64,000 nt of DNA from Algivirga pacifica. GTDB taxonomy: Bacteria > Bacteroidota > Bacteroidia > Cytophagales > Flammeovirgaceae. The translations under genes and the position numbers were made by a program. Under the pieces are notes generated by a model. It was given only the letters and a program-made list of their open reading frames with translations. It was not told the DNA's origin and made no database searches. The stretch is taken from NCBI RefSeq assembly GCF_039543525.1, contig NZ_BAABJX010000036.1, forward strand, positions 124,001-188,000, written 5' to 3'. Positions 32,409-40,898 of this stretch are shown here, in pieces. The number at the start of each line of letters is the position of its first letter. Within the stretch, counting starts at the first letter, position 1.

Positions 32409-34595
32409 TTAAGGCAAAAGCACAGAATCTATTACGTGAATAATACCATTGGTAGCCATCACGTCAGCCTCAACTACATTAGCGTTGTTAATCATCACTC
32501 CTGAAGATAAGTCAACTGTCAACTCACCTCCTTGAAGGGTTGGGATCATTTGCTGATCCATAAGGTCCATAGACTTCACTTTTCCTTCTGCAACGTGATA
32601 CGTTAATACAGCAGTCAACGTCTCTACTGTAAGGTCATCTAGGCTGCTAATACCGTTATCTGCATCAAATAGCGCTTGGAAAGCCGCATTGTTAGGTGCA
32701 AATACAGTATATGCTGCCATATCATTTGTGAAAGTGTCCACCAACTCTGCTTTCTGCAATGCAGCTAGCAAGAAGCTGAAGTCATCATTCATTGATACAA
32801 TCTCAGCGATATTCATTGGTGTTGGAGGCAACAATACCTGGTCGATCACGTGAATTACGCCGTTAGCCGTCTTCACGTCAGCCATCTTCACCATTGCTCC
32901 ATTGATATATACGTTACCGTCCATGATCTTCACCATTAGCTTTTCGCCTGCAAGTGTTTCGATCATGTCTCCGTCCATTAGATCCATAGACATTACATTA
33001 CCTTCTGCTACGTGGAACTTAAGCACTTTTGTTAAAGTCTCCATGTCCAGGTCGTCCAGGCTGTTGATGCCATTATCTGCATCCAGCAATGCCTGGAAGG
33101 CCATGTTATCCGGTGCAAATACTGTATAAGAAGCCTCAGCATCTGCAAATACTCCTGCTAGTTCTGCTTTTTGTAAAGCCGCTAGTAGCGTACTGAAGTT
33201 CTCGTCCATGCTAACTACATCTGCAATGGTTTTTAGTGACGTCGGCATCAATACCTCATCAATAACATGAATCACGCCGTTACCAGTTTTAACGTCAGCC
33301 ATTTTCACCATCGCACCATTGATATATACATTACCATCCATGATCTTCACCATTAGCTTTTCGCCTGCAAGTGTTTCAATCATGTCTCCGTCCATTAGGT
33401 CCATAGACTTCACCATTCCTTCTACAACATGGAACTTAAGCACTTTTGTCAAAGTCTCCATGTCCAGGTCGTCCAGGCTGTTGATACCATTATCCGCATC
33501 CAACAATGCCTGGAAGGCCATATTATCTGGTGCAAATACTGTAAACGATGCTTCTTTGTCCGCAAATACCCCTGCTAGCTCTGCTTTTTGCAAAGCCGCT
33601 AGTAGCGTACTGAAGTTCTCGTCTGCACTCACTACATCCGCAATTGTTGTTAGTGATGTTGGCATCAATACCTCATCAATAACGTGGATCACACCATTGT
33701 CTGTAGTCACATCAGCAGTGGTAACCATCGCACCATTTACGTACACCATGCCATCCATCACTTTGATCATCAGCTTCTCGCCCAATAGCGTTTCTACTTC
33801 CATGCCATCAGATAGGTCAGTAGACATCACATCTCCTTCTACTACGTGGTATTGTAGTACCGTAGTCAATGTTTCTTTATCCAGGTCATCCAAGCTGCTG
33901 ATTCCATTATCGGCATCCAGCAACTTTTGGAAAGCGGCATCATTTGGTGCAAATACCGTAAATGATGCTTCTTTGTCTGCAAATACTGCTGCTAGTTCTG
34001 CTTTCTGCAAAGCCGCCAACAATACGGTAAAGTCCTGGCTTGTGCTTACCACATCCGCAATCGTATTAGAAGGCATCTCCTCTGCTGGAGGTAGCAATAC
34101 TCCTCCGATAATGTGAATCACACCATTAGAAGCTTCTACGTCTGCCGTTTTTACCGGGATGCCATTTACAGTAATCGAAGAACCTGATACTGCGACCATC
34201 AAAGTATCCCCTGAAAGTGTCACTACTTTTTGTCCATCAGACAAAGCCGATGAAGCAACAGCTCCTGGTACCACATGGTACTTTAGAATTCTGTCCAAAT
34301 CTTCCGCACTGATATCTCCTAAGCTAGAGATGCCATTGTCTGCCGAAAGCAATGCATTAAAGGCTGCATTATCTGGAGCGAAAACGGTGAAAGTACTTTC
34401 CTCACTTCCAAAAACACTAGCAAGATCTGCAGTCTGAAGTGCTGTCAATAAAGTAGAGAAGTCTGCGTTAGATCCTACAATCTCTGCAATGGTTTGAGAC
34501 ATCTCCTCATCCATCATGTCTTTTTCTTCCTCATCACAGCTTGTAAAAGCCATGAATGCCATTAAAATCAGTGATAAAAAATGATACTTTTTCAT
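32409..34595 (-). CDS. Lipoprotein with five fasciclin (FAS1) domains
   Basis: 728 residues. Lipoprotein signal with Cys20 (AFTSCDEEE). After an acidic linker come five FAS1 domains of about 137 residues, starting near 33, 177, 315, 450 and 588; each begins with (N/T)IA(D/E)(V/I)V and has the H1 motif (YTVFAPDNMAFQALL) and H2 motif (NGVIHVIDEVLMP). FAS1 domains mediate adhesion in surface proteins, so a role in cell-surface or matrix adhesion is likely. Domains 3 and 4 are almost identical, also in DNA, which shows a recent internal duplication. The protein is rich in Asp and Met. Single gene with its own terminator. Confidence 0.92.
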   Translation of the reverse strand: MKKYHFLSLILMAFMAFTSCDEEEKDMMDEEMSQTIAEIVGSNADFSTLLTALQTADLASVFGSEESTFTVFAPDNAAFNALLSADNGISSLGDISAEDLDRILKYHVVPGAVASSALSDGQKVVTLSGDTLMVAVSGSSITVNGIPVKTADVEASNGVIHIIGGVLLPPAEEMPSNTIADVVSTSQDFTVLLAALQKAELAAVFADKEASFTVFAPNDAAFQKLLDADNGISSLDDLDKETLTTVLQYHVVEGDVMSTDLSDGMEVETLLGEKLMIKVMDGMVYVNGAMVTTADVTTDNGVIHVIDEVLMPTSLTTIADVVSADENFSTLLAALQKAELAGVFADKEASFTVFAPDNMAFQALLDADNGINSLDDLDMETLTKVLKFHVVEGMVKSMDLMDGDMIETLAGEKLMVKIMDGNVYINGAMVKMADVKTGNGVIHVIDEVLMPTSLKTIADVVSMDENFSTLLAALQKAELAGVFADAEASYTVFAPDNMAFQALLDADNGINSLDDLDMETLTKVLKFHVAEGNVMSMDLMDGDMIETLAGEKLMVKIMDGNVYINGAMVKMADVKTANGVIHVIDQVLLPPTPMNIAEIVSMNDDFSFLLAALQKAELVDTFTNDMAAYTVFAPNNAAFQALFDADNGISSLDDLTVETLTAVLTYHVAEGKVKSMDLMDQQMIPTLQGGELTVDLSSGVMINNANVVEADVMATNGIIHVIDSVLLP

Positions 34596-34857
34596 GTGCC
34601 GTATTTTTAGCTTTTAGTGAAAATTGTTTACGGGATCAGAAAAGCTTTGTTTTTTGAAAATGTTTGTATGAGAAGAGAAGCAAATCGCATATTCTTTGAA
34701 TATTTCAATTACATGCTAATATTTTACATGTAAAATTCTTTAAATAATACAATCATTTATTAATAGACTTAAAACCCCTAAAAAATCGGTTTAAACAATT
34801 TCGTTAAATCCATTGTTGGTATAATTTTTGTGGATATTATTTTTAGGATAGGAAATT
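34596..34857. other. AT-rich region upstream of the FAS1 gene
   Basis: About 260 bp, strongly AT-rich, no reading frame of note; probably the FAS1 promoter region. Confidence 0.4.
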
Positions 34858-34898
34858 AAAAAAGGACACTACCTCATATGGGGCAATGTCCTTTTTTT
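34858..34898 (-). terminator. Terminator of the RluA-type gene (bidirectional form)
   Basis: AAAAAAGGACA and TGTCCTTTTTTT enclose an 18-bp loop with its own short CCTCAT/ATGGGG pairing. Works in either direction; it lies 45 bp after the stop of the pseudouridine synthase gene. Confidence 0.8.
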
Positions 34899-34943
34899 AT
34901 GAGTGGAATCCATGATTCAACTCTACGGCGAGATAACAACCGA

Positions 34944-35657
34944 TCAAACCGACTTCTCCAACTGTCGAAGATATGCTCTAAAATCCTTAGGATACTCTGC
35001 TTCTACATGTACTTCCGTTCCATCTACATCCAAAAAATGTAGTTCACGGGCATGAAGGGCTACACGCTTCATCAAAGGCTCTTCGATCGTTCCTTTCTTC
35101 AGGTTGAACTTACGCTTCAATTGTGAAAGGTATGGCAATTGTCCACCATATAGCTCATCGGCTGAGATCGGTGCGCCCAGATAAGCCAAGTGAATACGAA
35201 TCTGGTGCATTCTTCCCGTAACAGGCTTACAAGCGACCAAAGAGTGGTTGCGGAAAATCTCCAAGGTCATAAACTTGGTTTGGGCAGGTTTCCCTTCAAT
35301 ATCAATACGTACATTTCCTCTACCCGAAACGGCGATATTGCGATCCACCAAAATACGATCAAACTCATGCGTTCCGTCTACAATCGCATGGTATACCTTA
35401 TCGACCTCTCTTTTCTCAAACTGCATAGAAAGGTTCCTGTAAGCTTCAGGAGTCTTGGCAATCGCCAGAATACCAGAAGTTTCCTTGTCGATTCGATGGC
35501 ATAGCTGCGCTCCTTCACAGTAAGCCTTGGCCATCTCGTCAATATTCGTTTTGGTCTTGTCCCTGTCTTCTAAGGCAGAAACATAAGGGGGTTTATTAAT
35601 AATGATATAATGATCGTTTTCCATCACGATCATATCCTTAAACTTTGGCAATTTCAT
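34944..35657 (-). CDS. RluA-family RNA pseudouridine synthase
   Basis: 237 residues from ATG 35657. An RluA-type catalytic domain without an S4 domain: NDHYIIINKPPYVS, then HRIDKETSGIL with catalytic Asp57, then GRMHQIRIHLAYLGAPI. It converts a uridine of rRNA or tRNA to pseudouridine in the cytoplasm; the position is not predictable, although the short S4-less form resembles RluA/TruC types. The chosen start leaves 1 bp after the sensor kinase stop (35659-35661) and suggests translational coupling; a longer in-frame start at 35708 would overlap the kinase by about 50 bp and adds no conserved sequence. Confidence 0.85.
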   Translation of the reverse strand: MKLPKFKDMIVMENDHYIIINKPPYVSALEDRDKTKTNIDEMAKAYCEGAQLCHRIDKETSGILAIAKTPEAYRNLSMQFEKREVDKVYHAIVDGTHEFDRILVDRNIAVSGRGNVRIDIEGKPAQTKFMTLEIFRNHSLVACKPVTGRMHQIRIHLAYLGAPISADELYGGQLPYLSQLKRKFNLKKGTIEEPLMKRVALHARELHFLDVDGTEVHVEAEYPKDFRAYLRQLEKSV

Positions 35658-35658
35658 A

Positions 35659-36732
35659 TTATTCTTCTCTGTGTTTCTCCAATTCAAAACTAAAGGTACT
35701 TCCTTCACCCAATTTACTCGTCAAGCTCATATAGGAGTTGTGCTCACTCAAAATATGCTTAACAATCGCTAATCCAAGACCTGAGCCTCCTTGTTTTTTC
35801 GTCCTACTCTTCTCTACCCTATAGAAGCGCTCAAAAATACGTCCCTGGTCCTCTTCCGGAATTCCCATACCATCATCAATGATACTCACCTTCACTCTAT
35901 CTTCTTTCTCCTTGAGTTGTATCGTCACATTATGCCCTTCATGATTATACTTAATGGCATTAGTGACTAAATTGAGCATCACTTGCATTAAACGATTGTA
36001 ATCGGCATTTACTTCCAGTGATTCATTGTCAGGTAAATCCAGATGGATTGTAATGTCTTTCTTGGATGCTTTATGCTCCAACTGCTCATAGGCATCGACC
36101 ATCAGATCCTGTATATCGAACACCTCAAAATCCATTTTGATCTGCCCTGACTCAATCTTGGATAGCGTTAGCAAATCTTCCACCAAGTGATTAAGCTGAC
36201 TAAGACTCTTGGCTGCTTTCTTCAAGAATTTCTGACGCACCTTCTCGTCATCCATTGCACCATCCAATAGGGTAAGGATATAGCCTTGTGTTGCAAAGAT
36301 AGGAGTTTTTAACTCATGAGAGACATTCGCCATAAACTCTCTACGAAATGACTCCATCTTCTTGAGTTTATCAATCTCTTGTTCCGTTTTACTGGCAAAG
36401 TCTGAGATCTCCTGATTGATCATCTTCAACGGATTGACCTTTTCTTTCTGTAAGATCCGTTCCTGTACCTCATTTTGTTTCATGAGGGGCTCATTAGAGA
36501 AGATTGGATTGTTTTTCAACCCATCCACTTTATTATAAATCTTATTCAACTCCCTGAAGATCATAAACTCCAAGGTGAAATAGGATAAAATAAAAGTAGA
36601 AGAAAAAGCAATACAACCCGTCACCACATAGGCCGTAGAAGGAATTCCTTCCAATAAAGACAAAAAAGAAACTGTAATAAAAGCCGTTGACAAAGCCAAT
36701 AAAAAGGCTACGGCCCGAGAATTAAAAAACAT
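35659..36732 (-). CDS. PhoR-like membrane sensor histidine kinase, orphan
   Basis: 357 residues. Two transmembrane helices at about 7-27 and 33-55 with almost no external loop, then a cytoplasmic coiled linker (90-128), HisKA with His139 in ANVSHELKTP, and an HATPase_c domain with N box NLVTNAIKYN, G1 DDGMGIP, F box RIFERFYRV and G2 GSGLGLAIVKH. It autophosphorylates and passes phosphate to a response regulator, which is absent here. The short two-helix N-terminus means the signal is sensed within the membrane or cytoplasm. Coupled to the pseudouridine synthase gene downstream, an odd pairing without a known functional reason. Confidence 0.92.
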   Translation of the reverse strand: MFFNSRAVAFLLALSTAFITVSFLSLLEGIPSTAYVVTGCIAFSSTFILSYFTLEFMIFRELNKIYNKVDGLKNNPIFSNEPLMKQNEVQERILQKEKVNPLKMINQEISDFASKTEQEIDKLKKMESFRREFMANVSHELKTPIFATQGYILTLLDGAMDDEKVRQKFLKKAAKSLSQLNHLVEDLLTLSKIESGQIKMDFEVFDIQDLMVDAYEQLEHKASKKDITIHLDLPDNESLEVNADYNRLMQVMLNLVTNAIKYNHEGHNVTIQLKEKEDRVKVSIIDDGMGIPEEDQGRIFERFYRVEKSRTKKQGGSGLGLAIVKHILSEHNSYMSLTSKLGEGSTFSFELEKHREE

Positions 36733-36828
36733 AGTCCATCAATTAATTAAAACCTCTTGCACTACAAAACAAGTAAAAAATCTTGGGAACGTCTGTCTTT
36801 TGTAGGTTAATTAATTCAAGGTAAAAGG

Positions 36829-36878
36829 TAAAAAGTAAGAGGTAAAAGGTATTACTACCTTTTACCTCTTACTTTTTA
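36829..36878. repeat. 23-bp perfect inverted repeat related to family G
   Basis: TAAAAAGTAAGAGGTAAAAG and following bases pair perfectly with the complementary tract ending at 36878 around a 4-nt loop (TTAC). The words TTTTACCTCTTACTTTTTA are the same type as in the family G direct repeats. Lies upstream of the kinase and downstream of the cytochrome gene. Confidence 0.85.
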
Positions 36879-36946
36879 TCTTGCTTGGATGACCGCGTGA
36901 GACATCCTTATAAACTAGAGCGATGGGCGACCACATGGGGTCGCCC

Positions 36947-38059
36947 CTACTGCATTGGCATTTTTTCGATCCATTCTCGAATGAGACTTACCCCCTCTTT
37001 ATGTACCAATCCCCTGCCCAGCTCAGGCATCATGACACCCGGATCTACACTTTCCATACGGTAAAGTAAGATCGAATGCTCTGGATGTCCGGGTACGATA
37101 TCATAGTTTAGGTTTCCGGCTCCTTTTCCTGCGGCTACAGGCGGTTTGTTGATTCCTCTTTCCATAGCTGTAGAGGCAAACACCGTTAGATCCAACCCGG
37201 ATGTTTTGGCCGGTCCTGATGGATTGTGGCAGTGCCCACAATTAATATCCAAATAGGCTCTGGCTCTTGCATCCAACGTTCCTGTAGAAGCATCATTCCA
37301 TACGGCTACTTTTGGAATAGCATGCGCTTCTGGCAAGCCTTTCAATACGCCTTTTTCTGCCAGATAAGCCAATTGATTGAACTCCCCTTCCGCATATACA
37401 TTGTTGCGATTAAGTTGTCTGGCTTTAGGTCCCAGGGGAGCAATATCCTGCCCAAATACATGGCAGCTCTTGCATTGATTCATGTTGGGAACAATATAGT
37501 TCGTGACCATATTTTCTCCATTATCATGTACCCAAGCCACTTCGGTCTCTCCTCCTGCCACTTGCAAGGTGGCTTCCGTCTGCTCCTTGTTCCAGATATA
37601 AGGCAAGGCTTTCCACCCTTTTGCTTCCTTGATTAGTAAACGGGTTTCTATAATGCGTTTCCCTAACTCAGGATTGTTAAAATCATTGGGATAATAAAAG
37701 TTCTTTATTAGTACACTTCCTTCTGGAAAGTCCAGCGCTTCTTTATCTTCATAATTAATCACTTTCCCCTCTGGCACATAGATAAAACGTTTCTTGTGTG
37801 CATAGTCTGTAAAAAGTGGGGTATTCAACTCGTAAGGATATACACGGTCTGCTGGTTGAAGGTCAGACAAGTTCCCTTTAAAAAATCCGTAAGCCGATAA
37901 GGTTTCTTTTCCAATATGGCTGGTAGATGCCAAGGTCATGGCCTCCACTTTCTTGGCTACGGGACGCTCGTTTTTATTGGAAGCCTTCTGGCACCCTCCT
38001 AAAAGAGAGAGTGCCAAAGCCCCTGCCAACAGTCCTTTCTTACCACTACGAATCATCAT
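36947..38059 (-). CDS. SO2930-type dihaem c-type cytochrome lipoprotein
   Basis: 370 residues from ATG 38059; lipobox LLGGC places it as a lipoprotein in the periplasm. Two haem c sites are visible: CKSCH and, about 80 residues later, CGHCH in INCGHCHNPSGPA. A C-terminal MMPELGRG peptide may supply a methionine ligand. It belongs with the TIGR03806 (HNE_0200/SO2930) family, which is found next to a TIGR03805 beta-helix protein; the pair's function is unknown. The beta-helix gene lies directly upstream (4-bp gap). An in-frame start at 38086 would overlap it by 23 bp and puts charged residues before the signal, so I prefer 38059. Confidence 0.85.
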   Translation of the reverse strand: MMIRSGKKGLLAGALALSLLGGCQKASNKNERPVAKKVEAMTLASTSHIGKETLSAYGFFKGNLSDLQPADRVYPYELNTPLFTDYAHKKRFIYVPEGKVINYEDKEALDFPEGSVLIKNFYYPNDFNNPELGKRIIETRLLIKEAKGWKALPYIWNKEQTEATLQVAGGETEVAWVHDNGENMVTNYIVPNMNQCKSCHVFGQDIAPLGPKARQLNRNNVYAEGEFNQLAYLAEKGVLKGLPEAHAIPKVAVWNDASTGTLDARARAYLDINCGHCHNPSGPAKTSGLDLTVFASTAMERGINKPPVAAGKGAGNLNYDIVPGHPEHSILLYRMESVDPGVMMPELGRGLVHKEGVSLIREWIEKMPMQ

Positions 38060-38063
38060 CTCA

Positions 38064-39350
38064 TTAAATCGAAAGGTTGCAAGCATAATTCGTTACATCA
38101 TCAGTAAAGTTCTCAAAATCATTTCCGGCATCCAGCATCACAAAGTTGACGTTCTTGTCATTCTGTACACATACTTTGTATTGCTCCTTCACTTGTCCGT
38201 TCTCGTCTCTACCATCTTCTGGCAATAGTCCGTCCCAAACAACATCAGGAATTGTCAGGCCATTTTTCAATGCCCACAAATAACCGAAGTCTGAAGAGAA
38301 AGAAGGAAGAATATACTCATTCTCAAAGGTATTGTCGTGAATGAAAATTTGTCCAGCATAAGGATTGTAGTTCTTGTCTGCCTTATAGTTGGAATCCAAT
38401 CCTCTTACACCGCCAATACGTGCATCCTCCGGCATTTCTTCTGTTTGCTTGTCAGCCAGTGCATCCAGAATGCCATAACTAATAATCGCCGTACCTGCTG
38501 TTTTATGATGTGCCACACGGTTATTGTACATCTCCACTCTGGAAGTTGCCAAGATCACCACACCAGAACCCAAAGGAATCGTACTTACAATAGACCCCTT
38601 AATACCAAAGTTCTCCAGGTTGTTATCGTGAATATCGTTGTCATATACCTTGATATCGTGTCCATAGCGTGTCAACCCTGGTAGGTCAAACACCAATAGT
38701 CCACCCGTATTTTCATAGGCTTCATTTCCGTAGATTTCTACGTTACCACTATTTTCACTTTCGATACCCGCTACGTTATGGTAAGCTTTGTTATTACGGA
38801 TCACTACATTTTCTGATTGTCCTACATAGATCCCTGCATCCGAAGCACCAATCGCCACACACTCCTCGATCAATACATTCTTACAGATCACCGGATAAAA
38901 TCCATACGCACCATTCTCCGTAGATACTTCTCCTGTCCAGGCTACTTTTACCCTTCTGAACGTAATACTATCTGTATCTGATACCTTAATGTTATCGCCA
39001 TCTGCATCCTCTACAGCAAAGTCCTCTAAAGTGATATTTACGCCATTGGCGATCTTGATTCCCTCAGCACCTTGCTTCTGTCCTTTAAAAGAAAGGATTG
39101 TCTTATCCATCCCTTTTCCACGGACAGTGACGTGTTTCTTGCCATCCATAATCAATGATTGACTGAAAAGGAAATGCCCTTCTGGAAGTTCAATAACACC
39201 GCTGTCTTCTACGGTAATGAATTGTGTTAAAATGGCTTGCTCCATGTCCAGATACTCTCGTTCCGGCGTATAGGAAGGTTTCGTGCTACACGCTGCAGCC
39301 AACACGGCCCACAGCATCAGCATCCCTGTTCTAATGGTTCCCGATTGCAT
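38064..39350 (-). CDS. Parallel beta-helix lipoprotein (SO2929 type)
   Basis: 428 residues. Lipoprotein signal ending at Cys in AVLAAACSTK. The body is a right-handed parallel beta-helix with regularly spaced rungs rich in Asn and Gly (NITLEDFAVEDADGDNIKV, NVVIRNNKAYHNVAGIESENSG, VEIYGNEAYENTGGLLVFDLPG, IKVYDNDIHDNN), as in TIGR03805. The same fold occurs in carbohydrate-active enzymes, but catalytic residues are not obvious. Forms a two-gene unit with the dihaem cytochrome downstream. The constant pairing suggests a periplasmic complex with an electron-transfer step. Confidence 0.88.
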   Translation of the reverse strand: MQSGTIRTGMLMLWAVLAAACSTKPSYTPEREYLDMEQAILTQFITVEDSGVIELPEGHFLFSQSLIMDGKKHVTVRGKGMDKTILSFKGQKQGAEGIKIANGVNITLEDFAVEDADGDNIKVSDTDSITFRRVKVAWTGEVSTENGAYGFYPVICKNVLIEECVAIGASDAGIYVGQSENVVIRNNKAYHNVAGIESENSGNVEIYGNEAYENTGGLLVFDLPGLTRYGHDIKVYDNDIHDNNLENFGIKGSIVSTIPLGSGVVILATSRVEMYNNRVAHHKTAGTAIISYGILDALADKQTEEMPEDARIGGVRGLDSNYKADKNYNPYAGQIFIHDNTFENEYILPSFSSDFGYLWALKNGLTIPDVVWDGLLPEDGRDENGQVKEQYKVCVQNDKNVNFVMLDAGNDFENFTDDVTNYACNLSI

Positions 39351-39610
39351 AAAATGCTTAGTTAGTTTAAAAATAGAAATACATGAATAAGATGAATAAT
39401 AAGTCCATTATCCCTGCGAAACAATGGCTTAACATCCAATAATGAATATTTATTCTTTTAAAAACAACAAACTAAGCTGTATTATTTGGGTGAATGATTA
39501 TTCAATTATAGAATATACTGCAATGAAAATTAGTCAAAGAGCGATTTTATCTATGATGCTTTTCATTCTTTCATGAAGTGTAGAAGCCGATAAAATCTGA
39601 ACTCTTTGAC
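39351..39610. other. AT-rich gene-free region
   Basis: Upstream of the beta-helix gene. It contains an imperfect inverted repeat between about 39533 and 39605 (AAAGAGCGATTTTATCT with its rough complement, both around CTTTGAC/GTCAAAG). No reading frame is supported. Confidence 0.45.
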
Positions 39611-39664
39611 TAGAGGAGAAAATTAAATCCCCTTTTACCTTATACCTATTACTTTTTACTTTTT
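39611..39664. repeat. Family G direct repeat, copy G2
   Basis: Same order of words as 29825-29873, preceded by GAGGAGAAAA. It ends at the proB stop codon. Confidence 0.8.
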
Positions 39665-39667
39665 TTA

Positions 39668-40447
39668 TTAAACAGCCACAACTGGTTCAAATCGGGTACA
39701 CGGAATCTTTCCTTCCAGGGAATGTATAATAAACGAAGGACGACTACCATTCACCAACATGACGGGGATACGTTGTGAGAAGCAAATACGTACTGCGCTA
39801 ATTTTAGAGGTCATCCCTCCCGTGCCCAGTCCATTGTCCCTTTCTTCAATAAAGGAAGCGACTTGATGTAAGTCCGTCACAGATTCAATTAAAGCCGCAT
39901 CAGCATGCAAATGTGGATTCTTATTGTATATACCGTCAATATCTGAAGCTATCAAAAGCTGATCGGTATCTAATAAGGTGGCTACCAAAGCGGAAAGCTT
40001 ATCATTATCTCCCAGGATTAGTTCCTCTACTGCTACTGTATCGTTTTCGTTAATGATAGGGATATACCCATGTTTCATTAGTTCATTGAGCGTATTGAGC
40101 GTATTGGTTCTGGATTCCCCTTCCTGAAAATCACGATAGGTCAAAAGACATTGAGCGATCTTTAAACCAAAATCACGGAATACCTCTGAGAATATTTGCA
40201 TCAATTTAGGTTGACCAATCGCAGACAAAGCTTGTTTGGAAGGCAGGTCTCCCTCCTCTGCCCATCCATCAATTGTTATAAACTGGCGAGCGGTTGCTAC
40301 GGCCCCAGAAGAGACCAATACTACCTGAACACCTTGTTGCTGTAGCTCTACGAGCTGCCTGGCAATATCCTCGATCTTTCCTCTGGAGATACTCTTGGTC
40401 CCCATGGTCAGGGTAGAGGTTCCTATTTTTATAACTAGTCTTTTCAT
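39668..40447 (-). CDS. proB: Glutamate 5-kinase, short form without PUA domain
   Basis: 259 residues, all amino-acid-kinase fold: LVIKIGTSTLT at the N-terminus, VVLVSSGAV, IINENDTVAV, DNDKLSALVA and ASDIDGIYNKNP. It phosphorylates L-glutamate with ATP, the first step of proline synthesis; proline normally inhibits it. The PUA domain of E. coli ProB (367 residues) is absent, as in many Bacteroidota. proA lies upstream on the same strand but is separated by 451 bp packed with repeat elements. Confidence 0.95.
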   Translation of the reverse strand: MKRLVIKIGTSTLTMGTKSISRGKIEDIARQLVELQQQGVQVVLVSSGAVATARQFITIDGWAEEGDLPSKQALSAIGQPKLMQIFSEVFRDFGLKIAQCLLTYRDFQEGESRTNTLNTLNELMKHGYIPIINENDTVAVEELILGDNDKLSALVATLLDTDQLLIASDIDGIYNKNPHLHADAALIESVTDLHQVASFIEERDNGLGTGGMTSKISAVRICFSQRIPVMLVNGSRPSFIIHSLEGKIPCTRFEPVVAV

Positions 40448-40573
40448 AGTGTCATATCATTGTTGAGACCGTTTAGACGGCTGGTTGAGCTGTGTTCGTT
40501 GATGATGTCAATAGACAATGCCGCCAACTTAGTGTGATGTTACTCGTAGATAGGGTAGTGCAAACCCGCTTTA

Positions 40574-40776
40574 GGTCTTAGGCTGATTAAGGTTGAATAA
40601 ATAACCGACACACTTCTTACGCGAAGAGATGGGTTGAAACCCACCTCTATGTGATGTCATCCCTTCGGGATTATACCATAAAACCCTGAAAGGGTGACAT
40701 CACATAGGGGCGGATTTCAATCCGTCACTATACGGAATATGACGGATAAATATTCAAACTTAATCAGCCTAAGACC
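40574..40776. repeat. Family E hairpin interrupted at its loop by a complete family B element
   Basis: GGTCTTAGGCT (40574-40584) and AGCCTAAGACC (40766-40776) are the two halves of the intact E hairpin seen at 14433-14456. In place of its two-base loop stand 181 bp (40585-40765) of family B: ends GATTAAGGTTGAATAAATAA and TATTCAAACTTAATC, apical TGGGTT-GA-AACCCA, then ATCCC-TTC-GGGAT and ACCCT-GAA-AGGGT between GATGTC and GACATC. Confidence 0.92.
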
Positions 40777-40791
40777 AGTGACTAACCATTG

Positions 40792-40895
40792 GTTGAGCGC
40801 TATGCTGTTGAGTTTTAGCGGTACTGCTCTTTCTCAACAGTCCGAAGGACTACTCAACAGCGTAGCGCTCAACCAGCGGCGCAAGCCGCCTCAAC
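40792..40895. repeat. Family F hairpin array, mirror-image copy
   Basis: GTTGAG linkers on the left half and CTCAAC linkers on the right. Hairpins on the right: AGTCC-GAA-GGACT, AGCG-TAG-CGCT and GCGGC-GCAA-GCCGC. Ends at the proA stop. Confidence 0.85.
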
Positions 40896-40898
40896 TGC

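Noticed and set aside
33319..34116. Long plus-strand frame of 265 codons inside the FAS1 gene
   Set aside because: It is antisense to the repeated, Asp- and Met-rich FAS1 coding sequence; shadow frames stay open because the domains repeat.
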